DNA of 64,000 nucleotides from Aureimonas sp. OT7 (GTDB lineage: Bacteria > Pseudomonadota > Alphaproteobacteria > Rhizobiales > Rhizobiaceae). Location of the stretch: the NCBI RefSeq assembly GCF_014844055.1, contig NZ_CP062167.1, positions 3,075,501 to 3,139,500 on the forward strand, in the 5' to 3' direction. This document shows, in pieces, positions 7,829 through 16,591 of the stretch (position 1 is its first letter; the number at the start of each line of letters is the position of its first letter). Under the pieces are notes generated by a model that saw only the letters and a list, made by a program, of their open reading frames with translations, was not told the DNA's origin and did not search any database. Made by a program: the position numbers and the translations under genes.

Positions 7829-9328
7829 ATGGCGGCAGGCACGGACGACATGCGACAGGAACGGGAACGCCCACAGCGCATGGGCGACCTTTCGACCCTG
7901 CCCGTCTTCTTCGACCTGTCCGGCAAGCGCGTCATCATGGCCGGCGGCTCCGATGCGGCGGCCTGGAAGGCGGAGTTACTGGCGGCCGCAGGCGCCGCCG
8001 TAAAGTTGCACGCCAGGGATGACGAGCTGTCCGAAGAGATGCGCTCGGTGCTGGAGGCCAGCTTCGAGCGCGGCAGCATCGAGCATGTCGGGCGCGGATG
8101 GTCCGATGCCGACTTCGACGGGACGGCGCTGGCCGTCGCCGATTGCGAGACCGAAGCCGAGGCCGAACGCTTCGCGGCGGCGGCCCATCGCGCCGGAGTG
8201 CCCGTCAACGTCATCGACAAGCCCGCCTACTGCCAGTTCCGCTTCGGCACCATCGTCAACCGCTCGCCGGTGGTCGTCGGCATTTCGACCGATGGCGCGG
8301 CCCCGATCCTGGGCCAGGCGATCCGCCGGCGGATCGAAACGCTGCTGCCGCTGTCCCTGACCGGGTGGGCGCGCCTTGCCACGCGGCTGCGCGGCGCGGT
8401 GATGGACAGCCTGATGCCCGGCCCGCAACGCCGCTCCTTCTGGGAGCGGTTCTCCGACAACGCGTTCACGCGGAAGGCCCCTGACGATGCGGCCGAGGCG
8501 GAAGCGCGCGGCTGGGTCGACGAACTTGCCCGGTCACCATCGGCCGGCGGGCGGGTCACCCTCGTCGGCGCCGGCCCCGGCGAGGCCGAGTTGCTGACGC
8601 TCAAGGCGGTACGCGCCCTTCAGGCGGCGGATGTGATCCTGTTCGATGACCTCGTGTCCGACGATATTCTGGAATTGGCGCGCCGTGAGGCCAAGCGCAT
8701 GCTGGTCGGCAAGCGCGCCTCGCGCGATTCCTGCCGGCAGGAAGACATCAACCGCATGATGATCCAGTTCGCCAAGGCCGGTAAGCACGTCGTGCGGCTG
8801 AAGAGCGGCGATGTCTCCATCTTCGGCCGTGCGGGCGAAGAGATCGCGGAGTTGCGGCAGGAGGGCATTCCGGTGCGGATCGTGCCCGGAATAACCGCCG
8901 CCTCCGCGCTGGCCGCGGGCTTCGGTGTTTCGCTGACGCACCGCGACTGCGCGCAGCAGGTGCGCTTCGTGACGGCGCACTCTCGAAAGGGGGGCCTGCC
9001 GGAAGACCTCGACTGGAATGCGCTGGCCGACGACAACGCCACGACGATCTTCTACATGGGGGGTCGCATGGCGCCCCGCATTTCCGAAAGGCTGATCGCG
9101 GAGGGCCTGCCGGCCGAGACACCGGTTGCCGTGGCCGCGAACCTGTCGCGCGAGGACGAGACACGGGGTGTCGGCACGCTTGCCGGCCTCGGCGCTCTGG
9201 TGGACCGGGTCGGTGTCGACCGTCCGATTCTGATCGGCGTCGGACGGGTATTTTCCGAATGCGAGGCCAACGTTACCGAAGGCTACGAGCCGGTGGGCAT
9301 GTCCCGCCTGCCCGCCCGCGTCGCCTGA
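7829..9328 (+). CDS. cysG: Siroheme synthase CysG
   Basis: This 499-residue bifunctional enzyme makes siroheme from uroporphyrinogen III for sulfite and nitrite reductases. The N-terminal half is the precorrin-2 dehydrogenase/ferrochelatase module (VIMAGGSDAAAWKAELL, then NRSPVVVGISTDG). The C-terminal half is the uroporphyrinogen-III methyltransferase (VTLVGAGPGEAELLTLKA, VVRLKSGDVSIFGR, VPGITAASA). The frame opens at 7772. The ATG at 7829 is preferred because GGAAGG lies 9 bases before it and the remaining length fits the family. It is divergent from the iron importer and convergent with the mutase genes. No sulfite reductase genes are adjacent. Confidence 0.93.
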   Translation: MAAGTDDMRQERERPQRMGDLSTLPVFFDLSGKRVIMAGGSDAAAWKAELLAAAGAAVKLHARDDELSEEMRSVLEASFERGSIEHVGRGWSDADFDGTALAVADCETEAEAERFAAAAHRAGVPVNVIDKPAYCQFRFGTIVNRSPVVVGISTDGAAPILGQAIRRRIETLLPLSLTGWARLATRLRGAVMDSLMPGPQRRSFWERFSDNAFTRKAPDDAAEAEARGWVDELARSPSAGGRVTLVGAGPGEAELLTLKAVRALQAADVILFDDLVSDDILELARREAKRMLVGKRASRDSCRQEDINRMMIQFAKAGKHVVRLKSGDVSIFGRAGEEIAELRQEGIPVRIVPGITAASALAAGFGVSLTHRDCAQQVRFVTAHSRKGGLPEDLDWNALADDNATTIFYMGGRMAPRISERLIAEGLPAETPVAVAANLSREDETRGVGTLAGLGALVDRVGVDRPILIGVGRVFSECEANVTEGYEPVGMSRLPARVA

Positions 9329-9335
9329 GCCGACC

Positions 9336-11498
9336 TCAGATATAGTCGGACGGTTCCTTCTGCCGGTAGCCGTGATGCGCCTTTAGCGTATCCAGCACCT
9401 CGACGGCGGCGCGCGCGATAGGCGTACCCGGCGGGAAGATCGCCGCAGCGCCGAAGTCGCGAAGCGCCTGCTCGTCCTGCGGCGGGATGACGCCGCCCAC
9501 CACGATCATGATGTCCGGTCGCCCACGCCGCGCAAGCGCCTGCCGCAGTTCCGGCACGAGCGTCAGGTGTCCGGCTGCCAGCGACGAAACCCCGACGACA
9601 TGGACATCCTCGTCGATAGCCTGCTCGGCAACCTCGTCCGGAGTGGCGAACAGCGGGCCGATGACGACGCCGAAACCAAGGTCGGCGAAGGCCGATGCGA
9701 TCACCTTCTGGCCCCGATCGTGCCCATCCTGCCCCATCTTGGCCACCAGGATGCGCGGCGCGGAGCCTTCAAGCTCCCGGAAATCCTCCACAAGCGCCGT
9801 TGCGCGCACCGTCGCCGCGTCCGGCTCTCCGAATGCCCGGGCATAGACACCGCTGTTGACCTGAATGTCGGCCCGATGGCGGCTCCATGCCTGTTCGAGA
9901 GCTTCCGAAATTTCGCCCACCGTCGCCTTAGCGCGAGCCGCCACGACCGCCAGTTCCAGGAGGTTGCCCCGCCCGCGCGCCGCCTCGGTGAGCGCCGCCA
10001 GGGCCTGGGCCACGTCCGCCTCCACGCGCTCGGCGCGAAGCCGCCGGAGCTTGTCGATCTGGCGGGCGCGCACGGCCGAATTATCGACCTTGAGCACCTC
10101 GATCTCCTGCTCCTCGCTCACGACATGCCGGTTTACGCCGACGACAGTCTGGTGGCCGGAATCGATCCGGGCCTGCGTGCGCGCGGCGGCTTCCTCGATC
10201 CGCAGCTTCGGCACGCCGCTTTCGATGGCGCGTGCCATCCCGCCGAGCGACTCCACCTCGTCTATATGCGCCATGGCCCTTTGCGCGAGGTCCTGCGTCA
10301 GGCGTTCGACATAGGCCGAACCGCCCCACGGGTCGATGATGCGCGTCGTGCCGCTTTCCAGTTGCAGAAGAAGCTGGGTGTTGCGCGCGATCCGCGCCGA
10401 GAAGTCGGTCGGCAACGCCAGGGCCTCGTCCAGCGAGTTGGTGTGCAGCGACTGGGTATGCCCCTGCGTCGCGGCCATCGCCTCGATTGTCGTCCGCGTG
10501 ACGTTGTTGAACACGTCCTGCGCGGTCAGCGACCAGCCCGACGTCTGGCAGTGCGCGCGCAGCGCCAGCGATTTCTCGTTTTTGGGATCGAACTGCGAGA
10601 CGAGCCGGCTCCATAGCAGCCGTCCGGCGCGTAGCTTTGCCACCTCCATGAAGAAGTTCATGCCGACGGCCCAGAAGAAGGACAGGCGGGGCGCGAAGGA
10701 ATCGACCGGCAGGCCGGCGGCGATGCCGGCGCGGATGTATTCGACCCCATCGGCCAGCGTGTAGGCCAGCTCCAGATCGGCCGTCGCGCCGGCTTCCTGC
10801 ATGTGATAGCCGGAAATGGATATGGAGTTGAACTTCGGCATATGCCGCGAGGTATAGGCGAAGATATCGGAAACGATCCGCATCGACCCGGCCGGCGGGT
10901 AGATATAGGTATTGCGGACCATGAACTCCTTCAAAATGTCGTTCTGGATCGTTCCGGACAGCTTCCCAGGCGGAACGCCCTGCTCTTCCCCGGCCACGAT
11001 GTACAGCGCGAGGATCGGCAGGACGGCGCCGTTCATCGTCATCGATACGCTCATCCTGTCGAGCGGGATGCCGTCGAACAGGGTGCGCATGTCGTAGATG
11101 GAATCGATGGCGACGCCCGCCATGCCGACATCGCCGGCGACGCGTGGATGATCGCTGTCGTAGCCGCGATGCGTCGCAAGGTCGAAGGCCACGGACAGGC
11201 CCTTCTGCCCGGCCTCGAGGTTGCGCCGGTAGAAGGCGTTGGACTCTTCCGCCGTGGAGAACCCCGCATACTGCCGGATCGTCCATGGCTGGTTCACGTA
11301 CATCGTCGGATAGGGACCGCGCAGAAAGGGCGGCATGCCCGGATAGCCGTCCACGGCCTCCAGCCCGGCGCGGTCGTCCGCGCCGTAGCACGGCTTGACC
11401 TCGATACCCTCGGGCGTGTTCCAGACACGCCCTCCCCCGGCGTCATCGGGCGTCGGGTAGCGGCGGGACAGTTTGGAAAAATCCGGAATGGAGGTCAT
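9336..11498 (-). CDS. mutB: Methylmalonyl-CoA mutase, large (catalytic) subunit
   Basis: This 720-residue adenosylcobalamin enzyme interconverts methylmalonyl-CoA and succinyl-CoA, the last step of propionyl-CoA assimilation. The N-terminal TIM barrel is marked by [20 protein letters not shown] and [20 protein letters not shown]. The C-terminal cobalamin domain has DGHDRG (about residues 591-596), which includes the cobalt-coordinating His, and the later GVSSLAAGH and VVGGVIP. The ATG at 11498 overlaps the small-subunit stop by 4 bases, giving coupled 1:1 synthesis. The gene is convergent with cysG, only 7 bases away. No MeaB/ArgK chaperone or epimerase gene is nearby. Confidence 0.96.
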   Translation of the reverse strand: MTSIPDFSKLSRRYPTPDDAGGGRVWNTPEGIEVKPCYGADDRAGLEAVDGYPGMPPFLRGPYPTMYVNQPWTIRQYAGFSTAEESNAFYRRNLEAGQKGLSVAFDLATHRGYDSDHPRVAGDVGMAGVAIDSIYDMRTLFDGIPLDRMSVSMTMNGAVLPILALYIVAGEEQGVPPGKLSGTIQNDILKEFMVRNTYIYPPAGSMRIVSDIFAYTSRHMPKFNSISISGYHMQEAGATADLELAYTLADGVEYIRAGIAAGLPVDSFAPRLSFFWAVGMNFFMEVAKLRAGRLLWSRLVSQFDPKNEKSLALRAHCQTSGWSLTAQDVFNNVTRTTIEAMAATQGHTQSLHTNSLDEALALPTDFSARIARNTQLLLQLESGTTRIIDPWGGSAYVERLTQDLAQRAMAHIDEVESLGGMARAIESGVPKLRIEEAAARTQARIDSGHQTVVGVNRHVVSEEQEIEVLKVDNSAVRARQIDKLRRLRAERVEADVAQALAALTEAARGRGNLLELAVVAARAKATVGEISEALEQAWSRHRADIQVNSGVYARAFGEPDAATVRATALVEDFRELEGSAPRILVAKMGQDGHDRGQKVIASAFADLGFGVVIGPLFATPDEVAEQAIDEDVHVVGVSSLAAGHLTLVPELRQALARRGRPDIMIVVGGVIPPQDEQALRDFGAAAIFPPGTPIARAAVEVLDTLKAHHGYRQKEPSDYI

Positions 11499-12841
11499 GC
11501 CGCGGTCTCCCCGGCTTCGAAGGCTGCGGCATCGCGGAAAGCATCGAAGGCAAACGCGCCGCGGGGGGACGGGAGGGTGGCGGACGGGCGCTCGCGGGCA
11601 TCGGGGTAATGCGTCACGCCCAATATGGCCGCACGCCCCTCGGCGATGGCCGCGGCCCTGTGCTCCCGCGTGCGCGCCAGCGCGGCCGCCCAGGAGCCGT
11701 CGTCGCATGCCGCAGCAAGGCCCCCCGCCGATTCGAGGTGCTGAAAGGCCCGCCAGCCGGCGTCGGCGAGCTCGTCCGTCAAGCGTTCGAAGGCTCCTGT
11801 TCCCGCCGCCGGATCGGCGACCGCCGCCAGATGGCTTTCATCCCTAAGGATGATCTGCAGATTGCGCGCCATGCGGCGCGCGAAGGCATCCGGCAGGCCG
11901 GACGCCAGCGTATGCGGCAGGACGCAGACCGTATCCGCGCCGCCGACGGCGGCGGCAAATACGGCAAGGGTGTTGCGCAGCATGTTGGTGGGTACGTCCT
12001 GCCGGGTCAGCATCCGGAACGATGTTTCCGCATCGACACGGATGGAGGCCGAAGGCAGGCGGCAGGCGCAGGCGATCTCGGCCCACAACAACCGCACGGC
12101 CCTGAACTTCGCCAGCGTCATGAATACATCGGCATCGGCACAAAGCTCCAGCGTCAGGCGCTCGGCTGCCCTGTCAGCAGGCAGGCCGACCCGCTCCATC
12201 GAACGCAAGGCCGCGACGGCGGAAGACAGCACCGCCGCGATCTCCTGCACCGCGTCGGCGCCGGCATCGTGATGGGCGCGCCCCGACGCACAGGCCAGCG
12301 GGCCCTGGAAGCCCGCTTCCAGCAGCCGCGCGATCGTCGGCGCATGGACCATCGCGGCATCGAGCCGGAACGACACTTTCGACAGCGAGGGCGGCAGCCG
12401 CGCGCCCTCCAGGCAGCGCAGCACGGCATCCACCGCATCCAGGCCATGGCCGTTCGCGCTGCAAATCTCGATCGGCTGGCGGTCGAGCTCCAGGCTCGCC
12501 AAGGCATCGGGCGCCTGCGATGCGCGCAATCCGAAGCCGAAGGCCGCGTCGCTGCCGGCAAGGCAAAGGCGCAGGACATCCGCGCCCTCGGCGATATCGG
12601 CCGTCGCCTGGCTCGCCGCTCGTGCGGGGTCCGTATCGTCGATACGCTGGACGATCTGCCACGGCGCCGCGCCAGCCTGGCGGAAAGCGCGCGGCCGGGC
12701 CTGCGGAGCCGGACGGTAGAGCGGCTCCAGTACCAAACCCTCGATGGTCGGCGAGCGCAGCGCGTCGAACGCCTGCTCGCCCAATACCCGGGCAACCCGC
12801 CTTCGCCACTCCTCTCCGGCGCTATCCAAATTCGACGTCAC
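11495..12841 (-). CDS. mutA: Methylmalonyl-CoA mutase, small subunit (short form)
   Basis: This 448-residue protein resembles the barrel domain of the non-catalytic mutase subunit ([38 protein letters not shown], then [20 protein letters not shown]). It ends without a cobalamin-binding domain: no DxHxxG motif is present. Well-studied small subunits are about 620-640 residues and keep a degenerate C-terminal domain. The open frame extends to 13012, but the GTG at 12841 has GGGAGAG 6-7 bases before it, and the homologous part begins right after ([14 protein letters not shown]). It is first in a two-gene operon with the large subunit and probably stabilises the heterodimer. Confidence 0.85.
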   Translation of the reverse strand: MTSNLDSAGEEWRRRVARVLGEQAFDALRSPTIEGLVLEPLYRPAPQARPRAFRQAGAAPWQIVQRIDDTDPARAASQATADIAEGADVLRLCLAGSDAAFGFGLRASQAPDALASLELDRQPIEICSANGHGLDAVDAVLRCLEGARLPPSLSKVSFRLDAAMVHAPTIARLLEAGFQGPLACASGRAHHDAGADAVQEIAAVLSSAVAALRSMERVGLPADRAAERLTLELCADADVFMTLAKFRAVRLLWAEIACACRLPSASIRVDAETSFRMLTRQDVPTNMLRNTLAVFAAAVGGADTVCVLPHTLASGLPDAFARRMARNLQIILRDESHLAAVADPAAGTGAFERLTDELADAGWRAFQHLESAGGLAAACDDGSWAAALARTREHRAAAIAEGRAAILGVTHYPDARERPSATLPSPRGAFAFDAFRDAAAFEAGETAA

Positions 12842-12998
12842 GCATCTCTCCCGACGGGCTCGCGGCTGCAGTCCGGTTGCCAGATTAGAGCCTTTCGACC
12901 CATGTGTGAAATCCGCGCGCAGTTGTGCCTTGCACCCGGCCTTGCCGCAACCAGGGCGGCATGCCATGGAACATGCGTCAGGCATCGAAAGGCGGATC

Positions 12999-14270
12999 AT
13001 GGGCCCGGTCAATCAGGAGGCAGCGGATGTCGTGGTGATCGGCGCCGGCATCGTCGGCCTGATGGCCGCACGGGCGCTGCGCGCCGAAGGGCGGAAGGTG
13101 CTGGTGCTCGACAGAAGCGGGCCGGCCTCCGGCGCCAGCGCCGGGAATGCCGGCATCCTCGCCTTTCCCGAGATCCTGCCGCTCGCTTCCCCCGGAATTC
13201 TGCGCCAGGCCCCGCGCTGGCTTGCCGATCCGCTTGGACCGCTGGCGATTCGCCCCGCTTACGCGCTCAGGATCGCGCCATGGCTGCTGCGCTTCGCGGC
13301 CGCGAGCCGCCCCGCCCGCCATGCCGAAATCCTGGCCGCGCAGGCGACGATCATGCGGCTGGCCGAGGTGGAGATGCAGCGCGTCCTGCAGGATCCGGCC
13401 CTTGCCCGGCACGCGGTGACAACGGGCACGCTCGATCTGTACGACGGCGCAGCCGCCTTCGAAGCCGCCCGCGGCGACTGGGCGGCCAAGGAAAAGGCCG
13501 GCTTCGCCTTCCGTGTGGTCGGCGATGACGAAATCGAAGCGTTGCAGCCCGGACTGCACCCGCGTTTCCGGCAGGGGGCCGTCTATGCCGAGGACGGCCG
13601 CCAGATTATCGATCCTCGCCTGTTCACCCTCGCTTTGGCACAGAGGCTGGAGGCGGAGGGCGGCGCTCTCAGCCGGGACGAGGTCCTCAGGGTCGAGCCC
13701 ACCGAGGCCGGCGCAGTGCTGGCCCTGCCGGGCAACCGGCACCTGTCCGCAAGGACGGTCGTCGTCGCGGCGGGCGCCTGGTCCAAGCGGCTCGCCGGCT
13801 GGCTGGGTGACGCCGTGCCCCTGGATACGGAACGCGGATACAATACGACATTGCCGCCCGGCGCTTTCGACCTGCGCCGGCAACTCTACTTCAACGGCCA
13901 CGGCTTCGTCGCGACGCCCGTCGGCGGCGGCGTCCGGATCGGCGGCGCGGTGGAACTGGGCGGGCTGAACCTGCCGCCCAACTGGAAACGCTCGGACGCC
14001 ATGCTGGCCAGGGCCGCCGCATTCCTGCCCGGGTTGCGGACGGAAGGCGGAACGCGCTGGATGGGGTTCCGGCCGTCGATGCCCGACACGCTCGCCGTCA
14101 TCGGCTACTCGGCAGCCGGCAGAAGTATCATTCACGCCTTCGGCCACGGGCATCTCGGCCTGACGCAATCTGCCGCAACCGCCCGCCTCGTTGCGGAACT
14201 GGCCGCTGGCCGCACCCCATCCATCGACCTTGCCCCCTTCTCACCCCGACGCTTCAAGCAGACACGGTAG
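12999..14270 (+). CDS. FAD-dependent oxidoreductase (DadA/D-hydroxyproline dehydrogenase type)
   Basis: This 423-residue DAO-family flavoprotein has an N-terminal dinucleotide-binding motif GAGIVG (15-20) followed by the acidic strand end VLVLD. The second landmark, ASGASAGNAGILAFPE, and the C-terminal WMGFRPSMPDTLAVIG and FGHGHLGLTQSA are typical of D-amino acid dehydrogenases. The next gene, 4 bases downstream, is a 4-hydroxyproline epimerase, so oxidation of cis-4-hydroxy-D-proline to a pyrroline carboxylate is the likely reaction. This is inferred from the neighbour. An ATG at 12966 is an alternative start; 12999 has AAAGG 6 bases upstream. Confidence 0.82.
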   Translation: MGPVNQEAADVVVIGAGIVGLMAARALRAEGRKVLVLDRSGPASGASAGNAGILAFPEILPLASPGILRQAPRWLADPLGPLAIRPAYALRIAPWLLRFAAASRPARHAEILAAQATIMRLAEVEMQRVLQDPALARHAVTTGTLDLYDGAAAFEAARGDWAAKEKAGFAFRVVGDDEIEALQPGLHPRFRQGAVYAEDGRQIIDPRLFTLALAQRLEAEGGALSRDEVLRVEPTEAGAVLALPGNRHLSARTVVVAAGAWSKRLAGWLGDAVPLDTERGYNTTLPPGAFDLRRQLYFNGHGFVATPVGGGVRIGGAVELGGLNLPPNWKRSDAMLARAAAFLPGLRTEGGTRWMGFRPSMPDTLAVIGYSAAGRSIIHAFGHGHLGLTQSAATARLVAELAAGRTPSIDLAPFSPRRFKQTR

Positions 14271-14274
14271 CGAC

Positions 14275-15276
14275 ATGGCACGACATTCCTTCTTCTGCCT
14301 CGACGGGCATACATGCGGCAATCCGGTGCGGCTGGTGGCCGGAGGGGGCCCGCTCTTGTCCGGGGCCAACATGATCGAGAAGCGTGCCCACTTCCTGGCC
14401 GAGTTCGACTGGGTACGCACCGGCCTGATGTTCGAGCCGCGTGGCCATGACATGATGTCGGGCTCGATCCTCTATCCGCCGACGCGGCCCGATTGCGATA
14501 TCGCCATCCTGTTCATCGAAACCTCCGGCTGTCTCCCCATGTGCGGCCACGGCACCATCGGCACGGTGACGATGGCGCTGGAACATGGGCTGATGACCCC
14601 GAAGGAGCCCGGCACGGTGAGGCTCGATACACCGGCCGGTCTGGTCGTGGCCACCTACCGCCAGGTTGGCGCCCATGTGGAAGAGGTGCGGCTGGTCAAC
14701 GTTCCGGCCTTCCTGCACTCCGAAGGGCTGGAGGTGGATTGCCCCGGGCTCGGCACGCTCACGGTCGACGTGGCCTATGGTGGAAATTTCTACGCCATCG
14801 TCGATCCGCAGGAGAATTTCCGTGACCTGGCCGATTTTGCCGCCGGGCAGCTCGTGGCCTTGTCCGGTCCGCTGCGCCGTGCGCTGAACGACAGGTACAC
14901 CTTCGTCCATCCGGAGAAGCCGGAGATTTCCGGCCTGTCGCACATTCTGTGGACGGGCGCCCCCCGCCAGGGCGAAGCGCATGCGCGCAATGCAGTATTT
15001 TACGGAGACAAGGCCATCGACCGGTCGCCCTGTGGAACCGGCACTTCGGCAAGGATCGCGCAGTGGGCGGCCAAGGGAAAGCTGAAGCCCGGCGACGACT
15101 TCGTGCACGAGAGCATCATCGGCTCGCTCTTCAAGGGCCGGGTCGAGGCGGAAACCACCGTTGCCGGGAAACCCGCGATCATACCGTCCGTGGCGGGCTG
15201 GGCGCGTCTGACGGGCTACAATACCATCTTCATTGAGGATCGCGACCCATTCGCGCATGGGTTCCAGGTGATCTGA
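14275..15276 (+). CDS. 4-hydroxyproline 2-epimerase
   Basis: This 333-residue protein belongs to the proline racemase family. Both catalytic cysteines are present: Cys90 in MCGHGTIG and Cys253 in SPCGTGTS. That separates it from the trans-3-hydroxyproline dehydratases, which have Thr at the second position. The numbering matches the two catalytic cysteines of the Brucella enzymes, and the family epimerises trans-4-hydroxy-L-proline to cis-4-hydroxy-D-proline. The flavoprotein just upstream would take the D-product. Downstream pathway genes (deaminase, semialdehyde dehydrogenase) are not in this window. The ATG at 14275 is chosen because it begins the conserved MARHSFFCLDGHTCGNPVR. Confidence 0.92.
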   Translation: MARHSFFCLDGHTCGNPVRLVAGGGPLLSGANMIEKRAHFLAEFDWVRTGLMFEPRGHDMMSGSILYPPTRPDCDIAILFIETSGCLPMCGHGTIGTVTMALEHGLMTPKEPGTVRLDTPAGLVVATYRQVGAHVEEVRLVNVPAFLHSEGLEVDCPGLGTLTVDVAYGGNFYAIVDPQENFRDLADFAAGQLVALSGPLRRALNDRYTFVHPEKPEISGLSHILWTGAPRQGEAHARNAVFYGDKAIDRSPCGTGTSARIAQWAAKGKLKPGDDFVHESIIGSLFKGRVEAETTVAGKPAIIPSVAGWARLTGYNTIFIEDRDPFAHGFQVI

Positions 15277-15310
15277 AAAAACGGGCGCCGAGGGTTTCCC
15301 CCCGGCGCCC
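15276..15310 (-). terminator. Rho-independent terminator
   Basis: The stem GGGCGCCG (15283-15290) pairs with CGGCGCCC (15303-15310). On the minus strand it is followed by six T residues (A-run at 15276-15281), so it ends the small membrane protein gene at 15319. The rightward epimerase gene stops inside the T-run, and the same hairpin may serve it weakly because no T-run follows on the plus strand. Confidence 0.8.
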
Positions 15311-15318
15311 GCCATCGG

Positions 15319-15480
15319 TCAAAAGACCGCGAGATATCGCAGCAGCGAAATGATCCCGATAATGATGACGATGGCCTGGACGATCTGCTTGATCCGGCCA
15401 TCCAGCGGCAGTTGCTGGACGAGCCAAAGAACGAGGACCACGACCAGGAACGTGATCAAAATACTGATGAGTACGCCCAT
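15319..15480 (-). CDS. Small membrane protein (Thivi_2564-like)
   Basis: This 53-residue protein is almost entirely two hydrophobic segments (about residues 2-22 and 34-50) joined by a short polar loop, QQLPLDGRIKQI. The pattern matches the short Thivi_2564 family of inner-membrane proteins, whose function is unknown. The frame can be extended to 15504, but the ATG at 15480 begins the first membrane segment directly. The gene has its own strong terminator, and the neighbouring gene on the other strand has an EcfG-like stress promoter, so a stress role is possible but not shown. Confidence 0.7.
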   Translation of the reverse strand: MGVLISILITFLVVVLVLWLVQQLPLDGRIKQIVQAIVIIIGIISLLRYLAVF

Positions 15481-15594
15481 CCGCTTAAGACTCCCTGCCG
15501 CCAACGCGGCTTACCGACCCTTGCTGCTCAAGGGCCTTCACAGGCTTGTCATCTAGAGCGGACTCACCGCGCGGCGAGGGGTCGCACCGACGGA

Positions 15595-15620
15595 GGAACG
15601 CTTGGCGGCTTTGGGAAGTT
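15595..15620 (+). promoter_or_regulatory. EcfG-like (general stress response) promoter
   Basis: GGAAC at 15595-15599 is followed after exactly 17 bases by AGTT (15617-15620). This is close to the alphaproteobacterial EcfG/SigT consensus GGAAC-N16/17-CGTT, with one mismatch in the -10 box. It lies 38 bases before the ATG of the small secreted protein gene at 15659, a suitable distance. Confidence 0.5.
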
Positions 15621-15658
15621 TTGCCATCGGGCGCCAGGATCGAACAGGGAGGTTCGAA

Positions 15659-16048
15659 ATGAGAACGCGATCGATCGTTGTCCTCGCAGCGTCCGCATTC
15701 ATCATGATGCCGGCAGTCGCCTTGGCGGATTGCCACGACACGGCGGGAAAGACCGCGGGAACGATTTCCAAGGATGGAACGACGGCGCCGATGCAGGCGC
15801 CGGATCAGATGGCCGAACGCCAACCCGACGGCGGCACGACGACCAACATGGAAAGCGGCTCCATGGCCGCTGGTGCAGCCGGAAACGGCCAGGGCGACGG
15901 CATCGTGAAAGACGGTACGACCATGCCCATGGCGACCGAACCCGGCGAAGCGGACACGAACGTGGCGACATCGCCTGCCGATGTCGCGGCCCAGCAAGAG
16001 GGCGGCGAGACAGCCGCCGCGCAGGCGCGCGACGGCTGCACGAACTGA
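15659..16048 (+). CDS. Small secreted protein with KDGTT repeats (YjbE-like)
   Basis: This 129-residue protein has a clear signal peptide (RTRSIVVLAASAFIMMPAVA, cleavage after ALA at about residue 23). The short mature part is rich in Gly, Ala, Thr and acidic residues. A motif KDGTT-x-PM occurs twice (about residues 38-45 and 84-91). Two cysteines (25 and 127) could form a disulfide. It resembles small proteins labelled YjbE-like exopolysaccharide-related in rhizobia; I recall the pattern but cannot confirm it. GGGAGG precedes the ATG at 15659. Its last 36 codons lie in the first copy of the 217-bp triplication, and an EcfG-like promoter precedes it. Confidence 0.7.
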   Translation: MRTRSIVVLAASAFIMMPAVALADCHDTAGKTAGTISKDGTTAPMQAPDQMAERQPDGGTTTNMESGSMAAGAAGNGQGDGIVKDGTTMPMATEPGEADTNVATSPADVAAQQEGGETAAAQARDGCTN

Positions 16049-16591
16049 AGCCGGGGCACCGGGCAGGTCCTGCCCGGTGCCAACGCATCACATCGCCGGC
16101 ATCAGCACCGTATCGATGACATGGACCACGCCGTTGGACTTCAGAACGTCGGCCTGCCCCGGCGAAGCGGACACGAACGTGGCGACATCGCCCGCCGATG
16201 TCGCGGCCTAGCAGGAGGGCGGCGAGACAGCCGCCGCGCAGGCGCGCGACGGCTGCACGAACTGAAGCCGGGGCACCGGGCAGGTCCTGCCCGGTGCCAA
16301 CGCATCACATCGCCGGCATCAGCACCGTATCGATGACATGGACCACGCCGTTGGACTGCAGAACGTCGACCTGCCCCGGCGAAGCGGACACGAACGTGGC
16401 GACATCGCCTGCCGATGTCGCGGCCCAGCAGGAGGGCGGCGAGACAGCCGCCGCGCAGGCGCGCGACGGCTGTATGAACTGATGCCGGGGCACCGGGCGG
16501 GGGCTGCCCGGTGCCGACTCATCACATTGCCGGCATCAGCACCGTATCGATGACATGGACCACGCCGTTGGACTGCAGAACGTCGGCCTGC
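15941..16591. repeat. Three tandem copies of a 217-bp unit
   Basis: Copies run 15941-16157, 16158-16374 and 16375-16591 with no length change. Each holds the 3' end of the rightward secreted protein gene, the intergenic hairpin, and the 3' end of the leftward FAS1 gene. Only copy 1 continues an intact secreted-protein gene, and only copy 3 continues an intact FAS1 gene. The remaining gene ends are fragments. By eye, copies 1 and 2 differ at about five positions, including a C-to-T change that makes TAG in copy 2. Copies 2 and 3 differ at about a dozen, mostly around the hairpin. Confidence 0.95.
16055..16081. terminator. Long hairpin between convergent genes (copy 1 of 3)
   Basis: GGCACCGGGCAGG and CCTGCCCGGTGCC form a nearly perfect 27-bp palindrome just after the stop of the secreted protein gene. 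Equivalent hairpins lie at 16272-16298 and 16489-16515 in the other repeat copies; the third has a changed centre. No T-run follows. The position between convergent gene ends points to bidirectional termination or transcript protection. Confidence 0.6.

Noticed and set aside
12842..12998. Cobalamin riboswitch before the mutase genes
   Set aside because: The space is too short and I see no B12-box-like sequence.
11709..13528. Plus-strand ORF of 639 codons opposite the mutase small subunit
   Set aside because: It overlaps the supported small subunit gene and the start of the FAD oxidoreductase in another frame; no domain can be recognised.
16198..16553. Short ORFs on both strands inside the 217-bp repeats
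   Set aside because: They are fused fragments of the two neighbouring gene ends created by the duplication; they lack starts and ribosome sites of their own.
15941..16591. Possible CRISPR-like or phage repeat array
   Set aside because: The units are 217 bp, directly adjacent without spacers, and derived from flanking genes.
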